64,000 nt of DNA, from contig NZ_BPRE01000013.1 in the NCBI RefSeq assembly GCF_022179765.1, positions 62,001 to 126,000 on the forward strand, written 5' to 3'. The notes under the pieces were generated by a model, which was given only the letters and a program-made list of their open reading frames with translations, was not told the origin of the DNA and searched no databases. Position 1 is the stretch's first letter. Each line of letters starts with the position of its first letter. Below are positions 43,804-51,933 of the stretch, one piece after another. The translations under genes were made by a program, and so were the position numbers. The DNA is from Methylorubrum suomiense (GTDB lineage Bacteria > Pseudomonadota > Alphaproteobacteria > Rhizobiales > Beijerinckiaceae).

Positions 43804-44057
43804 CGCTGAACGTCTTGGGTGGTGGCCAGATCGATGCGGCGGCGCCGCCAGCCGTAAACGCGGACCTCCCTGGTCTATTGACGTAGGCGCCCCGCATCGA
43901 CCCTTCACCGCAGCCCGTCGCCAAGCCCGAGACTCCCGAAGCCATCCGCGCTCGCGCCTACACCCTCGCCCGCCAAGAACTCCCCGACGCCCCCGTAGAG
44001 GATGTGCTGTGTCGGGCGGAGACGATCGCTAAGTTCCTCAAGGGCGAGACATCCTGA
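43782..44057 (+). pseudogene. Coding-like frame with in-frame amber
   Basis: From ATG 43782 the frame reads MRLLCTLTLNVLGGG... and stops at TAG (43884-43886). The same frame immediately continues as good coding sequence for 56 codons (PETPEAIRARAYTLARQELP, then VLCRAETIAKFLKGETS) to TGA at 44055. No start codon lies at the beginning of the second part. Either a gene with an amber mutation, or one with readthrough, or two parts by chance. Confidence 0.4.
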
Positions 44058-44058
44058 G

Positions 44059-44283
44059 ATGATCCGCTGGTTCAAGTCCCTGTTCGCATGGCGAACTATC
44101 CGACAGATGGGCGTCTACGCCTACCAACAGAACGCGGTCACCGGTAAGCGTCGCGCGGTTCGCCTGACCATGGGCTGTCATAGCCCGATTGACGAGAACT
44201 GGCTGGCAACTGGCGAGTGGTCCGAGGGTCGGCGCCCACCCCCGCCGTCTGCGCTGCGTCCCGCCCCTCGGATGGGCTTTTGA
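44059..44283 (+). CDS. Small basic phage protein, 74 aa
   Basis: MIRWFKSLFAWRTIRQMGVYAY with a Pro-rich end. Begins one base after the previous stop. Unknown function. Confidence 0.5.
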   Translation: MIRWFKSLFAWRTIRQMGVYAYQQNAVTGKRRAVRLTMGCHSPIDENWLATGEWSEGRRPPPPSALRPAPRMGF

Positions 44284-44363
44284 CCGCCACTTTCGTCCTC
44301 GTCTACGCCCTGATCCTTGCGGCCCTCTTCGCCCTCGGCCTCACCGCTGAACGCCTCCCCTAG
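44280..44363 (+). CDS. Very small membrane peptide, 27 aa
   Basis: TTG start overlapping the previous stop; MTATFVLVYALILAALFALG is a single membrane segment. Weak support by length. Confidence 0.3.
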   Translation: MTATFVLVYALILAALFALGLTAERLP

Positions 44364-44379
44364 CACATAGGCCATCACC

Positions 44380-44634
44380 ATGGGCTCAGAGACCGAGCCG
44401 AAGACCAAGGTGATGAAGCGCATTCCGATCACGGCCGCCCGTCACATCGCCGAGACGTACGGATACGACCAAGTCATCATCTACGCTCGCAAGGTCGGCG
44501 CTGACCCTGACCCGTACGGCGAGCATCTGACGACCTACGGTGTGACCAAGGCTCATTGCGGCGCCATCGCCAAGATCGGCGACTATCTCAAGCGGGTCAT
44601 GGGCTGGGAGCCGCAGCAGGACACCGCGCAGTAG
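44380..44634 (+). CDS. Phage protein upstream of terminase, 84 aa
   Basis: MGSETEPKTKVMKRIPITAA, then ARHIAETYGYDQVIIYARKV; small proteins with this core recur just before phage terminase genes. Soluble, no membrane part. Unknown function. Confidence 0.65.
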   Translation: MGSETEPKTKVMKRIPITAARHIAETYGYDQVIIYARKVGADPDPYGEHLTTYGVTKAHCGAIAKIGDYLKRVMGWEPQQDTAQ

Positions 44635-44647
44635 GCGCGAGACACCC

Positions 44648-45337
44648 ATGGCCTTTACCGACAAACAGGCGCGCTTCGTTGAGGAATACCTCGTTGACGT
44701 AAACGCCACCCAGGCCGCGATCCGCGCCGGGTACAGCAAGGCAACGGCCTATTCCGTTGGCCAAGAGAACCTGAAGAAACCTGAAGTCGCCGCTGCTATC
44801 GCCGAGGCGCAGAAAGCCCGTTCCGAGCGCACCAAGATCACCGCGGACGACGTGCTCGCGTTCTGGCACAGCGTCGGCACCGCGGACCCCAACGAGGTCG
44901 TCCAGTACCGCCGCGGCTGCTGTCGCTACTGCTACGGCGAGTATCACCTCTATCAGTTCACTGCCGCCGAGCTGGCCCGAGCGCAGGCGACGGCGTCCAA
45001 GGACAAGCCCTACAAGGGCGACCGAGATCACATCGTCTCGCTGGATGAGCATGGCGGCATCGGGTTCGATGCCAAGCGCGATCCGCATCCCGACTGCCCC
45101 GAATGCTTCGGCGAGGGTGTTGGCCGGATGCATGCCCTGGACAGCCGAAAGCTGACGGGATCGGCGAAGCTGCTCTATCGCGGCGCCAAGTACACGAAGG
45201 ACGGTTTGGAGATCCAGATGGAGGACCGGGCCAAGGCCTGGGAGAACGTCGCCAAGCACCTCGGCATGTTCACCGAGAAGCTTGAGGTCTCTGGCAACAT
45301 GGTCCTCAACGTGACGCGGGACGACGCAGAGCTTTAG
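44648..45337 (+). CDS. terS: Terminase small subunit
   Basis: 229 residues. The N-terminus FTDKQARFVEEYLVDVNATQ then AAIRAGYSKATAY is the HTH of the Terminase_2/TerS family. The protein recognises the packaging site and regulates TerL. A Cys-rich insert (CRYCYGEY, CPECFGEG) suggests a zinc-binding subdomain that many relatives share. Ends 2 bases before the GTG of TerL. Confidence 0.9.
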   Translation: MAFTDKQARFVEEYLVDVNATQAAIRAGYSKATAYSVGQENLKKPEVAAAIAEAQKARSERTKITADDVLAFWHSVGTADPNEVVQYRRGCCRYCYGEYHLYQFTAAELARAQATASKDKPYKGDRDHIVSLDEHGGIGFDAKRDPHPDCPECFGEGVGRMHALDSRKLTGSAKLLYRGAKYTKDGLEIQMEDRAKAWENVAKHLGMFTEKLEVSGNMVLNVTRDDAEL

Positions 45338-45339
45338 CC

Positions 45340-46668
45340 GTGCAGACGCGGCTGACAGCCAAACAACAGGAAGCCAACCGCCTTCTCGGCAGCCCCGCCC
45401 GCAATGTCATGCTTCGGGGCGGATCCCGGTCAGGCAAGACGTTCCTGCTGGTCCGTGCGGTCATTCAGCGAGCGATCAACGCGCCCGGCTCGCGGCACGC
45501 CATCTTCCGGTTCCGGTTCAACCACGCCAAAACGTCGGTGTGGTCGGACACGATGCCCAAGGTGCTCAAGCTCTGCTTCGCGGGGCTGCGCGCCCGGTTC
45601 GACAAGACCGACTTCTTCCTCGCCCTGCCGAACGGGTCGCAGATCTGGATCGGCGGCCTTGACGACAAGGAGCGGGTCGAGAAGATCCTCGGTCAGGAGT
45701 ACGCGACGCTCTACTTCAACGAGAGCAGCCAGATCCCGTGGGGGTCGGTCGAGACGGCGATGTCCCGCTTGGCGCAGCGCTGTGAGTTGGATCCGGCGAT
45801 CGCCAAGGCCACGGGCCGCGCGTTCCTGAGCCTCAAGGCCTACTTTGACTGCAACCCGCCGTCGAAGCTGCATTGGAGCTACCAGCTTTTCCGGTCCAAG
45901 GTGAAGCCGGGCACGAAGGAGGCCCTGCCGAACCCCGCCGACTACGTGGAGATGAAGGTCAACCCGGCCGACAACGCCGAGAACCTGCCCTCCGAGTATT
46001 TCGACGTGCTGGCCTCCATGTCGGCGGCGCGTCGCCTTCGGTTCGAGGCCGGTGAGTGGGCGAGCGAGGTCAACGGCGCGCTCTGGTCGCTGGAGGACCG
46101 CAAGGCCCCCGACGGCAAGACGATGCCGGGCATCGACAGCCAGCGGGTCGCGCAAGCCCCTGAGATGCGCCGCATCGTGGTTTCGGTGGATCCGTCCGGA
46201 ACCCGAGGCGACGGCGGCGGGGACGACATCGGTATCATCGTCGCGGGTCTCGGCCTGGATGGGCGGGCCTACGTTCTCGCGGACGGCTCCGTGAACCTGT
46301 CCCCGGAAGGGTGGGGACGTAGAGCGGTCGATCTCTACCACCGCTACAACGCGGATCGGATCATCGGCGAGCGCAACTACGGCGGCGACATGGTTCGCTT
46401 CACCGTGGCTACCGCAGACCGCACGGCAGCGTTCAAGGAGGTGGTCGCCACGCGCGGCAAGGCGGTTCGAGCCGAGCCCGTGTCCGCACTCTACGAGCAA
46501 GGCAGGGTCAGCCACGTCGGCGACCTGCCGGATCTGGAAGACCAACTCTGCAACTTCACGCCGACCGGCTTCGTCGGCGAGGGGTCGCCTGACCGGGCCG
46601 ACGCTCTGGTGTGGGCGCTCACCGACTTGATGATCGTCGGGGGCCCTTCCACCATGGACCTTCTCTGA
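45340..46668 (+). CDS. terL: Terminase large subunit (first phage)
   Basis: 442 residues from GTG. Walker A is GGSRSGKTF near residue 27, Walker B ATLYFNESSQI near 125, and the nuclease part shows VSVDPSGTRGDGGGDDIGI and PDRADALVWALTDL with the catalytic acids. It drives DNA into the procapsid. Typical of PBSX/Terminase_3-type enzymes. Confidence 0.92.
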   Translation: MQTRLTAKQQEANRLLGSPARNVMLRGGSRSGKTFLLVRAVIQRAINAPGSRHAIFRFRFNHAKTSVWSDTMPKVLKLCFAGLRARFDKTDFFLALPNGSQIWIGGLDDKERVEKILGQEYATLYFNESSQIPWGSVETAMSRLAQRCELDPAIAKATGRAFLSLKAYFDCNPPSKLHWSYQLFRSKVKPGTKEALPNPADYVEMKVNPADNAENLPSEYFDVLASMSAARRLRFEAGEWASEVNGALWSLEDRKAPDGKTMPGIDSQRVAQAPEMRRIVVSVDPSGTRGDGGGDDIGIIVAGLGLDGRAYVLADGSVNLSPEGWGRRAVDLYHRYNADRIIGERNYGGDMVRFTVATADRTAAFKEVVATRGKAVRAEPVSALYEQGRVSHVGDLPDLEDQLCNFTPTGFVGEGSPDRADALVWALTDLMIVGGPSTMDLL

Positions 46669-46835
46669 TGGCCTGTCAGTCTTGCCAGAAAGCCCGTCAG
46701 GCGGCGTCTGCCTCGTTCAAGGCTCTGGTCATGGGCGATGGGCGTTCGGCCGCTGGCGAGGCCTCCAAGGCGATTTCCGCAATTGCCGAGAAGGTGGAGG
46801 CGTCCCGCGTTCGGGCGATCCTCACGAGGCGGTAG
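46668..46835 (+). CDS. Small phage protein, 55 aa
   Basis: ATG in TGATG overlap with TerL stop. CQSCQKARQAASASFKALV then helices. Unknown. Confidence 0.5.
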   Translation: MACQSCQKARQAASASFKALVMGDGRSAAGEASKAISAIAEKVEASRVRAILTRR

Positions 46836-46854
46836 GGCCAAAATCGCCTCCAAT

Positions 46855-46864
46855 GCGATATCGC
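46855..46864. promoter_or_regulatory. Palindrome GCGATATCGC upstream of moron promoter
   Basis: A perfect 10-bp palindrome, first of three related sites spaced about 22 bases apart. It may be an upstream operator. Confidence 0.35.
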
Positions 46865-46867
46865 TTG

Positions 46868-46913
46868 TTGACCCGTATCCGATGTCGGATTAGGTTTCAA
46901 TCAGATATCGGAT
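46868..46913 (+). promoter_or_regulatory. Promoter with two operators before moron-like gene
   Basis: TTGACC (46868-46873), 17-base spacer and TAGGTT (46891-46896). The spacer holds ATCCGATGTCGGAT (46877-46890), a perfect 6-bp inverted repeat, and ATCAGATATCGGAT follows at 46900-46913. GGAG lies 9 bases before the ATG of the gene at 46926. Confidence 0.6.
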
Positions 46914-46925
46914 TGGAGCCTGTTC

Positions 46926-47741
46926 ATGGATCAATCATACGTCGATGCCGCCGCAGCGGTCGAAGGCGTCGCCCAGGAGCTTGAGGGCATCGGTCGTTCA
47001 GGCTCTGCGAAGATGCTTCGCAATGCTTTCGACGCGCTGCTCGGCGTGGATGAGGCGGCGGACTTGCCACCGGCAGATGACGCCACCCGTCGCACCGTAG
47101 TTCAGGCTTGGGATCGGTATCGACAGGGCGTGGGCGCAACCGAGGTCGCGGATTTGAAGCGTGAGAACGCGGACCTCATAGCGCGCAACTTCGCTTGCGG
47201 GCAGCAGCTTGAGGAGATGAGCGACGCGCTGATGATCGCCGAGCGGGATGTGAGTGAGGCCGCCCGCGATGTGCTGGCCGATAGGCGACGACAGATTGAG
47301 GTAGAAGGCTGGACGCCGGAGCATGATGACGCCCACAACGGCGGGCAACTTGCGGCGGCGGCGGCGGCCTATGCGACCGCCGGTCGGCAGCTTGATGCGC
47401 TCGGCGGTCCCGGCCCCTTATGGCCCTGGGAGCTTCAGTGGTGGAAGCCGCGATCTTACCGCGACAACCTCGTGAAGGCCGGAGCCCTGATCCTCGCTGA
47501 GATTGAGCGGCTGGACCGGAGGCGCCTGCAAGTTTCGGCTGGGCGAGAGAATAGCGAGACCTATGAAAAGGCCCGCGCCATTGCCGAGGCTGCCGCCAAT
47601 CGGTGGGATAAGTTCAGCGATACCGCTGGGGTGCGCTGGCTGACTGACGCGATCATGGAGTTTGGCGCTCTACCTCGCGACGATGGCCGGTGCATGTGCG
47701 CCGCCTGCCGAGATGCACGAGAGCGAACTAAACCCGCATGA
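46926..47741 (+). CDS. Moron-like phage protein, 271 aa
   Basis: The protein has an N-terminal helix region and a core VEGWTPEHDDAHNGGQLAAA with LWPWELQWWKPRSYRDNLV, a module common in phage proteins that is unrelated to structural genes. The C-terminus ends CMCAACRDARE. It sits between terminase and portal, has its own promoter and operators, and is followed by a hairpin, all features of a moron expressed from the lysogen. Function unknown. Confidence 0.65.
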   Translation: MDQSYVDAAAAVEGVAQELEGIGRSGSAKMLRNAFDALLGVDEAADLPPADDATRRTVVQAWDRYRQGVGATEVADLKRENADLIARNFACGQQLEEMSDALMIAERDVSEAARDVLADRRRQIEVEGWTPEHDDAHNGGQLAAAAAAYATAGRQLDALGGPGPLWPWELQWWKPRSYRDNLVKAGALILAEIERLDRRRLQVSAGRENSETYEKARAIAEAAANRWDKFSDTAGVRWLTDAIMEFGALPRDDGRCMCAACRDARERTKPA

Positions 47742-47783
47742 AGGCGGCTCTGCGCTGTGTGGGGCTACGCGCCGCCTTCATGC
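47736..47783 (+). terminator. Hairpin overlapping moron stop codon
   Basis: A perfect 13-bp stem (GCATGAAGGCGGC at 47736-47748 with its complement at 47771-47783) closes a 22-base loop. No T-run follows; it could attenuate transcription into the portal gene. Confidence 0.5.
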
Positions 47784-47903
47784 TCTCGATGGGCCGATCA
47801 ACCCGATTTTCCCGTGTGGTGTCCGGCCCGATGGATCACTCATCAGCCCGATGTTCCCGATACCCCAAATTTGTCAAGCGCCTGACGAGCTGAAAGGGTC
47901 GCC

Positions 47904-48905
47904 ATGCTCGTCAACGACGGCCTCGCCAACATCGTCGCCAACCTCGGCACGGCGAAGGACAAGGCTTCCGCCACCACATGGTACGTCCGGCCTCACACGC
48001 CGGAGCAGTTCGAGGCCATGTACCGCTCGGGCTGGCTTGGTCGGAAGATCATCGACATCCCGGTGGACGATGCCACCCGTCGGTGGCGCGGCTGGACCGG
48101 GGAAGAGGACTTCGTGGAGGCGTTCGAGGCGCAGGAGAAGCGCTTCGGTGTCCAGGCCAAGTGTGCCGCTGCCAAGCGGTGGGGTCGCCTCTACGGATCG
48201 GCCGCTATCATCGTCGGCGTAAACCCGCGCCTCGGTGAGCCGTCCGAACCGCTCGACGTGTCGAAGATGCGACCGGGCGACCTGAACTACCTCCACGTCG
48301 ATGTCGGCCCTCGGCTGCTGATCGACACGTGGGAAGCCGACATCGCCTCGCCGCTGTTCGGCCAGCCCAAGACCTATATGTACCGGCCGGTGGTGCGCGG
48401 CGGGCTTGCCGCTCTCGGCGCTGAGGTTCGGATCCACGCGTCTCGGGTGCTGCCGTTCGTCGGCGCCCCGCTGCCTCCGATGTTCGCTCAGACCACGAAC
48501 ACGTGGGGCGACAGCATCTTCACGGCGATCGAGGACACGCTGAACACGTCCGGCACGGTGTCGTCGGTCATCGCCTCGCTACTGCACGAGGCCAAAGTCG
48601 ATGTGTTCGAAGTCGATCTCAGCGGGATCGGCACTCCAGATGGCGAAGCCCGGATCGTCAAGCGGTTCCAACTCGCCAACATGCTGAAGGCGATCAACAA
48701 CGCCTTGCTGCTCGGCAAGGACGAGAAGTATCACCAGCGCACATACCAATTCGGCGGCCTCTCGGACATCCACATCCGGGCCATGCAGGAGATCTCGGGC
48801 GCGGCCGACATTCCGGTGACGCGATTGCTCGGTCAGGCCCCCGCCGGGCTGCAATCGACCGGCGAAAGCGATCTGAGGAACTACTACGAAACTCTCTGTA
48901 GCTAA
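47904..48905 (+). pseudogene. Phage portal protein, DUF1073 type, interrupted
   Basis: 333 codons. The frame follows the DUF1073 portal family: TTWYVRPHTPEQFEAMYRSG near the start, WGRLYGSAAIIVGVNPRLGE and FGGLSDIHIRAMQEISGAAD, then VTRLLGQAPAGLQSTGESDL and RNYYETLCS before the stop. Intact members run on for another 100-150 residues past the GESDLRNYY motif, so the C-terminus is missing. Sequence after about 48895 changes character and holds a hairpin and then a different gene set. This is consistent with insertion of a mobile element into the portal gene; the remainder is not in the window. Confidence 0.8.
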
Positions 48906-48924
48906 GTGTATGTTATCGTTCAAG

Positions 48925-48951
48925 AAAGGGCGCTTCTTGGTGCCCTTTTTT
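48925..48951 (+). terminator. Rho-independent terminator just inside nested element
   Basis: Stem AAAGGGC (48925-48931) with GCCCTTT (48942-48948), loop of 10, followed by TTT. It would stop transcription entering from the portal side. Confidence 0.7.
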
Positions 48952-49068
48952 GTTGTCCAAGCGGGGACAGGGACGGACAACTAAAGTGCTGAGGGTACAA
49001 GATAATTCACGTTTGCCCGGCCGGGCCGTGGCGCACGGTTGCGCAAGAATGGTGCAAGAGGCCATGCG

Positions 49069-49275
49069 ATGACGGATCAAGATAGCGACGTGCTGACTGG
49101 CTATGAGGCCATCGGAAAGTTCCTGGGTTGGACGGCCCGACAGGCAAAACACCGCGCCCTGTCTGGCGACCTGCCGACCTTCAAGTTTGGCCGCACGCCT
49201 TGCGCGACGAAGTCGGCTTTAAGGGCCTATCTTGCCAAGCGCATGACGCAGGCTGAGGCGTCGGTACGCCAGTAG
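49069..49275 (+). CDS. Excisionase-like HTH protein, 68 aa
   Basis: GYEAIGKFLGWTARQAKHRA followed by LPTFKFGRTPCATKSALRAY is the HTH_17/AlpA pattern. It lies near the left end of the nested element, the usual place for a recombination directionality factor. Could also be a regulator. Confidence 0.7.
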   Translation: MTDQDSDVLTGYEAIGKFLGWTARQAKHRALSGDLPTFKFGRTPCATKSALRAYLAKRMTQAEASVRQ

Positions 49276-49565
49276 AGTTTCCGGCCGGTTCATCCGGCCA
49301 GACTGAGACGCCGGGCTGTGCATTGAGGGCGCAGCGGCTCGCCCAACAACGGGAACCCGACCTCTGCGCCCGGCCCGCCTCGACAGAGCGCGTCAATCGG
49401 CAGTCAAGGTTGGGGAAGCCGCACCTAATTCTAACACCGGGGCCGTTCTCCAGAGGGCGCGCGATCCGTCCGCAAACGGCACTCGACCTCCGGGGCCCCG
49501 GCAGATGCATCGCATCGAGACCGGCCAAGGTCGGGAAGATCGCACCTATCACCATGGGGTCACGA

Positions 49566-49730
49566 ATGGCCGAAAGCCCTGCCGGGGCCATCGCCCGGCT
49601 ACGTCTCGCCCTCGCACAAGTGGATGCAGACAGCCCGGCGGCGGCGGCCTATCGAGCGGCCATCGCCCGGCACGAAACCGAGGCGCGTGCGGCGGCCCTC
49701 GCCGCGACGCATCGGCCGGTGGTTCGATGA
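49566..49730 (+). CDS. Small Ala-rich protein, 54 aa
   Basis: MAESPAGAIARLRLALAQVD; helical. An upstream ATG (49554) is possible. It overlaps the next gene by 4 bases. The 290 bases before it show no gene. Confidence 0.45.
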   Translation: MAESPAGAIARLRLALAQVDADSPAAAAYRAAIARHETEARAAALAATHRPVVR

Positions 49731-49984
49731 TCCCCGCCGCCGACCAATGGGGTCCGTTCGCCCTCGACCTTCGTCCCGGCGAGCGGATGGCCCGGCTGCG
49801 GTGCCTGCGCGCCGTCGTCCACCTGACGTGCGGCCCGCGCGGCGACGACCTGTCCGACAAGCTGCGACGCGCCGAGGTTTCGACCGTTGGCCCCGTCGTC
49901 GTCCTAGCCGCCCTCAACGCTCTTGATCCGCTCGACCGCCGCCGGGTTCTGGCGAGCTACGCCGCGATCAACCGCCCGGTTTAG
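49727..49984 (+). CDS. Small hypothetical protein, 85 aa
   Basis: MIPAADQWGPFALDLRPGER; helical-beta mix, no family recognised. Coupled to the gene before by a 4-base overlap. Confidence 0.5.
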   Translation: MIPAADQWGPFALDLRPGERMARLRCLRAVVHLTCGPRGDDLSDKLRRAEVSTVGPVVVLAALNALDPLDRRRVLASYAAINRPV

Positions 49985-50008
49985 ACCAGGGCGAAAGGCT
50001 TCCCGATC

Positions 50009-50305
50009 ATGATGCCTGAACCCCGCGCTCCGGCTCCGGCCGGAACGGTTGACGAGTTGCGCGAAGTCGCAGCCGAGCAGCTGGCCTTGACGGCTTTTCA
50101 CTCGACGCTCGCCGTAGACCAATTCTCAGTCTTGGCCGATGCCGGGGCGCTCTACAATGCGCGGCGCGCGGTGGCGCATATTCGCCATGCCGTCGCCACG
50201 TTGAAGCTCATGGAGGAAGCCGTTTCCAAGGCGGCCACGGAAGCCGAGCAACGGCGCGCAGAACGCGGGCTCAACGGTCGCCAGCGTAGAGGGGAACGCG
50301 CATGA
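50009..50305 (+). CDS. Helical protein before RepA-like gene, 98 aa
   Basis: MMPEPRAPAPAGTVDELREV, then TLKLMEEAVSKAATEAEQRR. Coiled-coil. Overlaps the RepA-like start by 4 bases, so probably a partner or control gene. Confidence 0.55.
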   Translation: MMPEPRAPAPAGTVDELREVAAEQLALTAFHSTLAVDQFSVLADAGALYNARRAVAHIRHAVATLKLMEEAVSKAATEAEQRRAERGLNGRQRRGERA

Positions 50306-51537
50306 AGGGCGCCCCCTTGGACCCGTGGCCGCCGCTAGAGGAAGAGGTTCCGGCCGCTCCGGCGCGCCCCTCGCAAACCAAACCGGCCGGCATCCAGGCG
50401 CGGCGTTTCGAGTGGATCGACCCCGCCGAAATCCCCCGCCGGGAATGGCTCCTAGGCCGCCATCTCATCCGCAAGTTCATCTCGGCGACCATCAGTCCGG
50501 GCGGCGTCGGCAAGTCGTCGCTCGCCATCGCCGAGGCGCTATCGCTCGCGACGGGCCGCAACCTCATCGGGCAGCAGCCGTTCGGCCGGCGCCGGGTGTG
50601 GTACGTCAACCTTGAAGACCCCTATGACGAGTTACAGCGGCGCGTCATCGCCACGGCGTTGCACTACGGGATCGACCCCGCCGACCTCGACGGGTTCCTC
50701 TATGTCAACTCGGGCCGGGACGGCGGCATCGTCGTCGCGCGACAGGAACGGAGCGGCATCGTATTGGCCGAGCCGGTTCTTGAGAACCTGCGGACCGACA
50801 TTCTCGGCAAGATGATCGATTGCATGATGGTCGATCCGTTCGTGTCCTGTCATGAGGTGGACGAGAACAGCAACGGGGCGATCAACGCCGTCGCCACGGC
50901 ATGGGCCGACCTTGCCGACCGGACCGAGATTGCGATCGATCTCATTCACCATTCGAAAAAGACCGGCGGCAACGAAGTCCAAGTTGAGGATGCACGCGGG
51001 GCTTCGGCGCTCTTGTCCAAGGCCCGCGCCGGCAGGGTTCTCAACGTTATGTCGAAGGAAGAGGCCGAGCGCGCCGGCATCGAGAACCGCCGCTCGCACT
51101 TCCGGGTGGACAGCGGCAAGGCCAATCTCGCCCCGGCATCGTCCGACGCGGCAACGTGGTTCAAGCTGGAAAGCGTCATGCTGCCGAACGGCGGGAAGGT
51201 GAAGGGCATCCCCCTCGACGGCGATAGCGTTGGCGTCGTCACCGCATGGCAATGGCCGGATGCCATGGAGGCCGTCACTGTCTCGCACCTGCGGGAGGTT
51301 CAGCGGCGCATGGCGCAAAGCGGCCCGTGGCGCGAGAGCGTTCAGTCGCCCGATTGGATCGGAAACCTCATCGGCGAAGTCATGGGCTTGGACCCGACCG
51401 CACCGAAGGACCGAAACACGATCAAGACCGCGCTCAAGGCTTGGCTCGCATCCGGCATGGTCAAGGTTAAGACCATCCAAGACGAGAGCCGTAAGGCCCG
51501 CAAATGCGTGGTGGTGGGAGAACTCGCGACGGACTGA
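50302..51537 (+). CDS. RepA-like AAA ATPase (replication)
   Basis: 411 residues. The P-loop is SPGGVGKSSLA near residue 72; Walker B region is CMMVDPFVSCHEVDENSNGA; LIHHSKKTGG is a sensor-like stretch. This is the AAA_25/RepA helicase-like family used for replication by plasmids and phage satellites. The C-terminal part may be a winged helix (TVSHLREVQRRMAQSG). It suggests that the nested element replicates on its own. Confidence 0.82.
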   Translation: MKGAPLDPWPPLEEEVPAAPARPSQTKPAGIQARRFEWIDPAEIPRREWLLGRHLIRKFISATISPGGVGKSSLAIAEALSLATGRNLIGQQPFGRRRVWYVNLEDPYDELQRRVIATALHYGIDPADLDGFLYVNSGRDGGIVVARQERSGIVLAEPVLENLRTDILGKMIDCMMVDPFVSCHEVDENSNGAINAVATAWADLADRTEIAIDLIHHSKKTGGNEVQVEDARGASALLSKARAGRVLNVMSKEEAERAGIENRRSHFRVDSGKANLAPASSDAATWFKLESVMLPNGGKVKGIPLDGDSVGVVTAWQWPDAMEAVTVSHLREVQRRMAQSGPWRESVQSPDWIGNLIGEVMGLDPTAPKDRNTIKTALKAWLASGMVKVKTIQDESRKARKCVVVGELATD

Positions 51538-51595
51538 AAACCGGGCCTTTGCGCCGCTCCACTACTCCACTCTCCCTAAAGGGAGGTGGAGCAAG

Positions 51596-51638
51596 TGGCG
51601 CACTGGCGCAGAATTGGCCGAAACGCGCCAGTGCGCCA
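51596..51638. repeat. 14-bp inverted repeat downstream of RepA-like gene
   Basis: TGGCGCACTGGCGC at 51596-51609 and its exact complement at 51625-51638, 15 bases apart. The motif GTGGCGCA recurs at 51663-51670. Candidate origin or termination structure. Confidence 0.55.
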
Positions 51639-51747
51639 GTCTGCGACACTCCACTTTGCAAGGTGGCGCAAGTGGTGCGGAACGTGGGTATTTGGCTAGA
51701 CGGTAGCGGTTGAACGGTGGCGGGATCGCACCGGGTCCGAAAAGGCA

Positions 51748-51763
51748 TATCGGAAATCCGATA
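51748..51763. promoter_or_regulatory. Palindrome TATCGGA-AA-TCCGATA
   Basis: A perfect 7-bp inverted repeat; the 8-mer ATATCGGA also occurs in the moron operator at 46905-46912. Confidence 0.4.
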
Positions 51764-51933
51764 GGGCAGGGCGCCATATAGCAGGGGTTCGGGAATAGGG
51801 ATTGGGGATCACCGCGCGCGTCCCGTGGGAAGCTCATTCTTTCGGGCCTCGCCGAAGCCGCCCCTTGCTTGCTCCACCTTGAGGGCTTACAACTCCGGCA
51901 ACGTTCGTTGCCCGAAACGTAAGGCCCCCTCAA

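Larger units (their letters stand above)
51538..51933. other. Repeat-rich stretch, possible origin
   Basis: 396 bases. Contains two inverted repeats listed separately, several near-repeats of GTGGCGCA, and the start region of the serine recombinase. No gene seen. Confidence 0.45.

Noticed and set aside
45430..46545. A 371-codon minus-strand frame opposite the first TerL
   Set aside because: Antisense artefact; TerL motifs are unambiguous.
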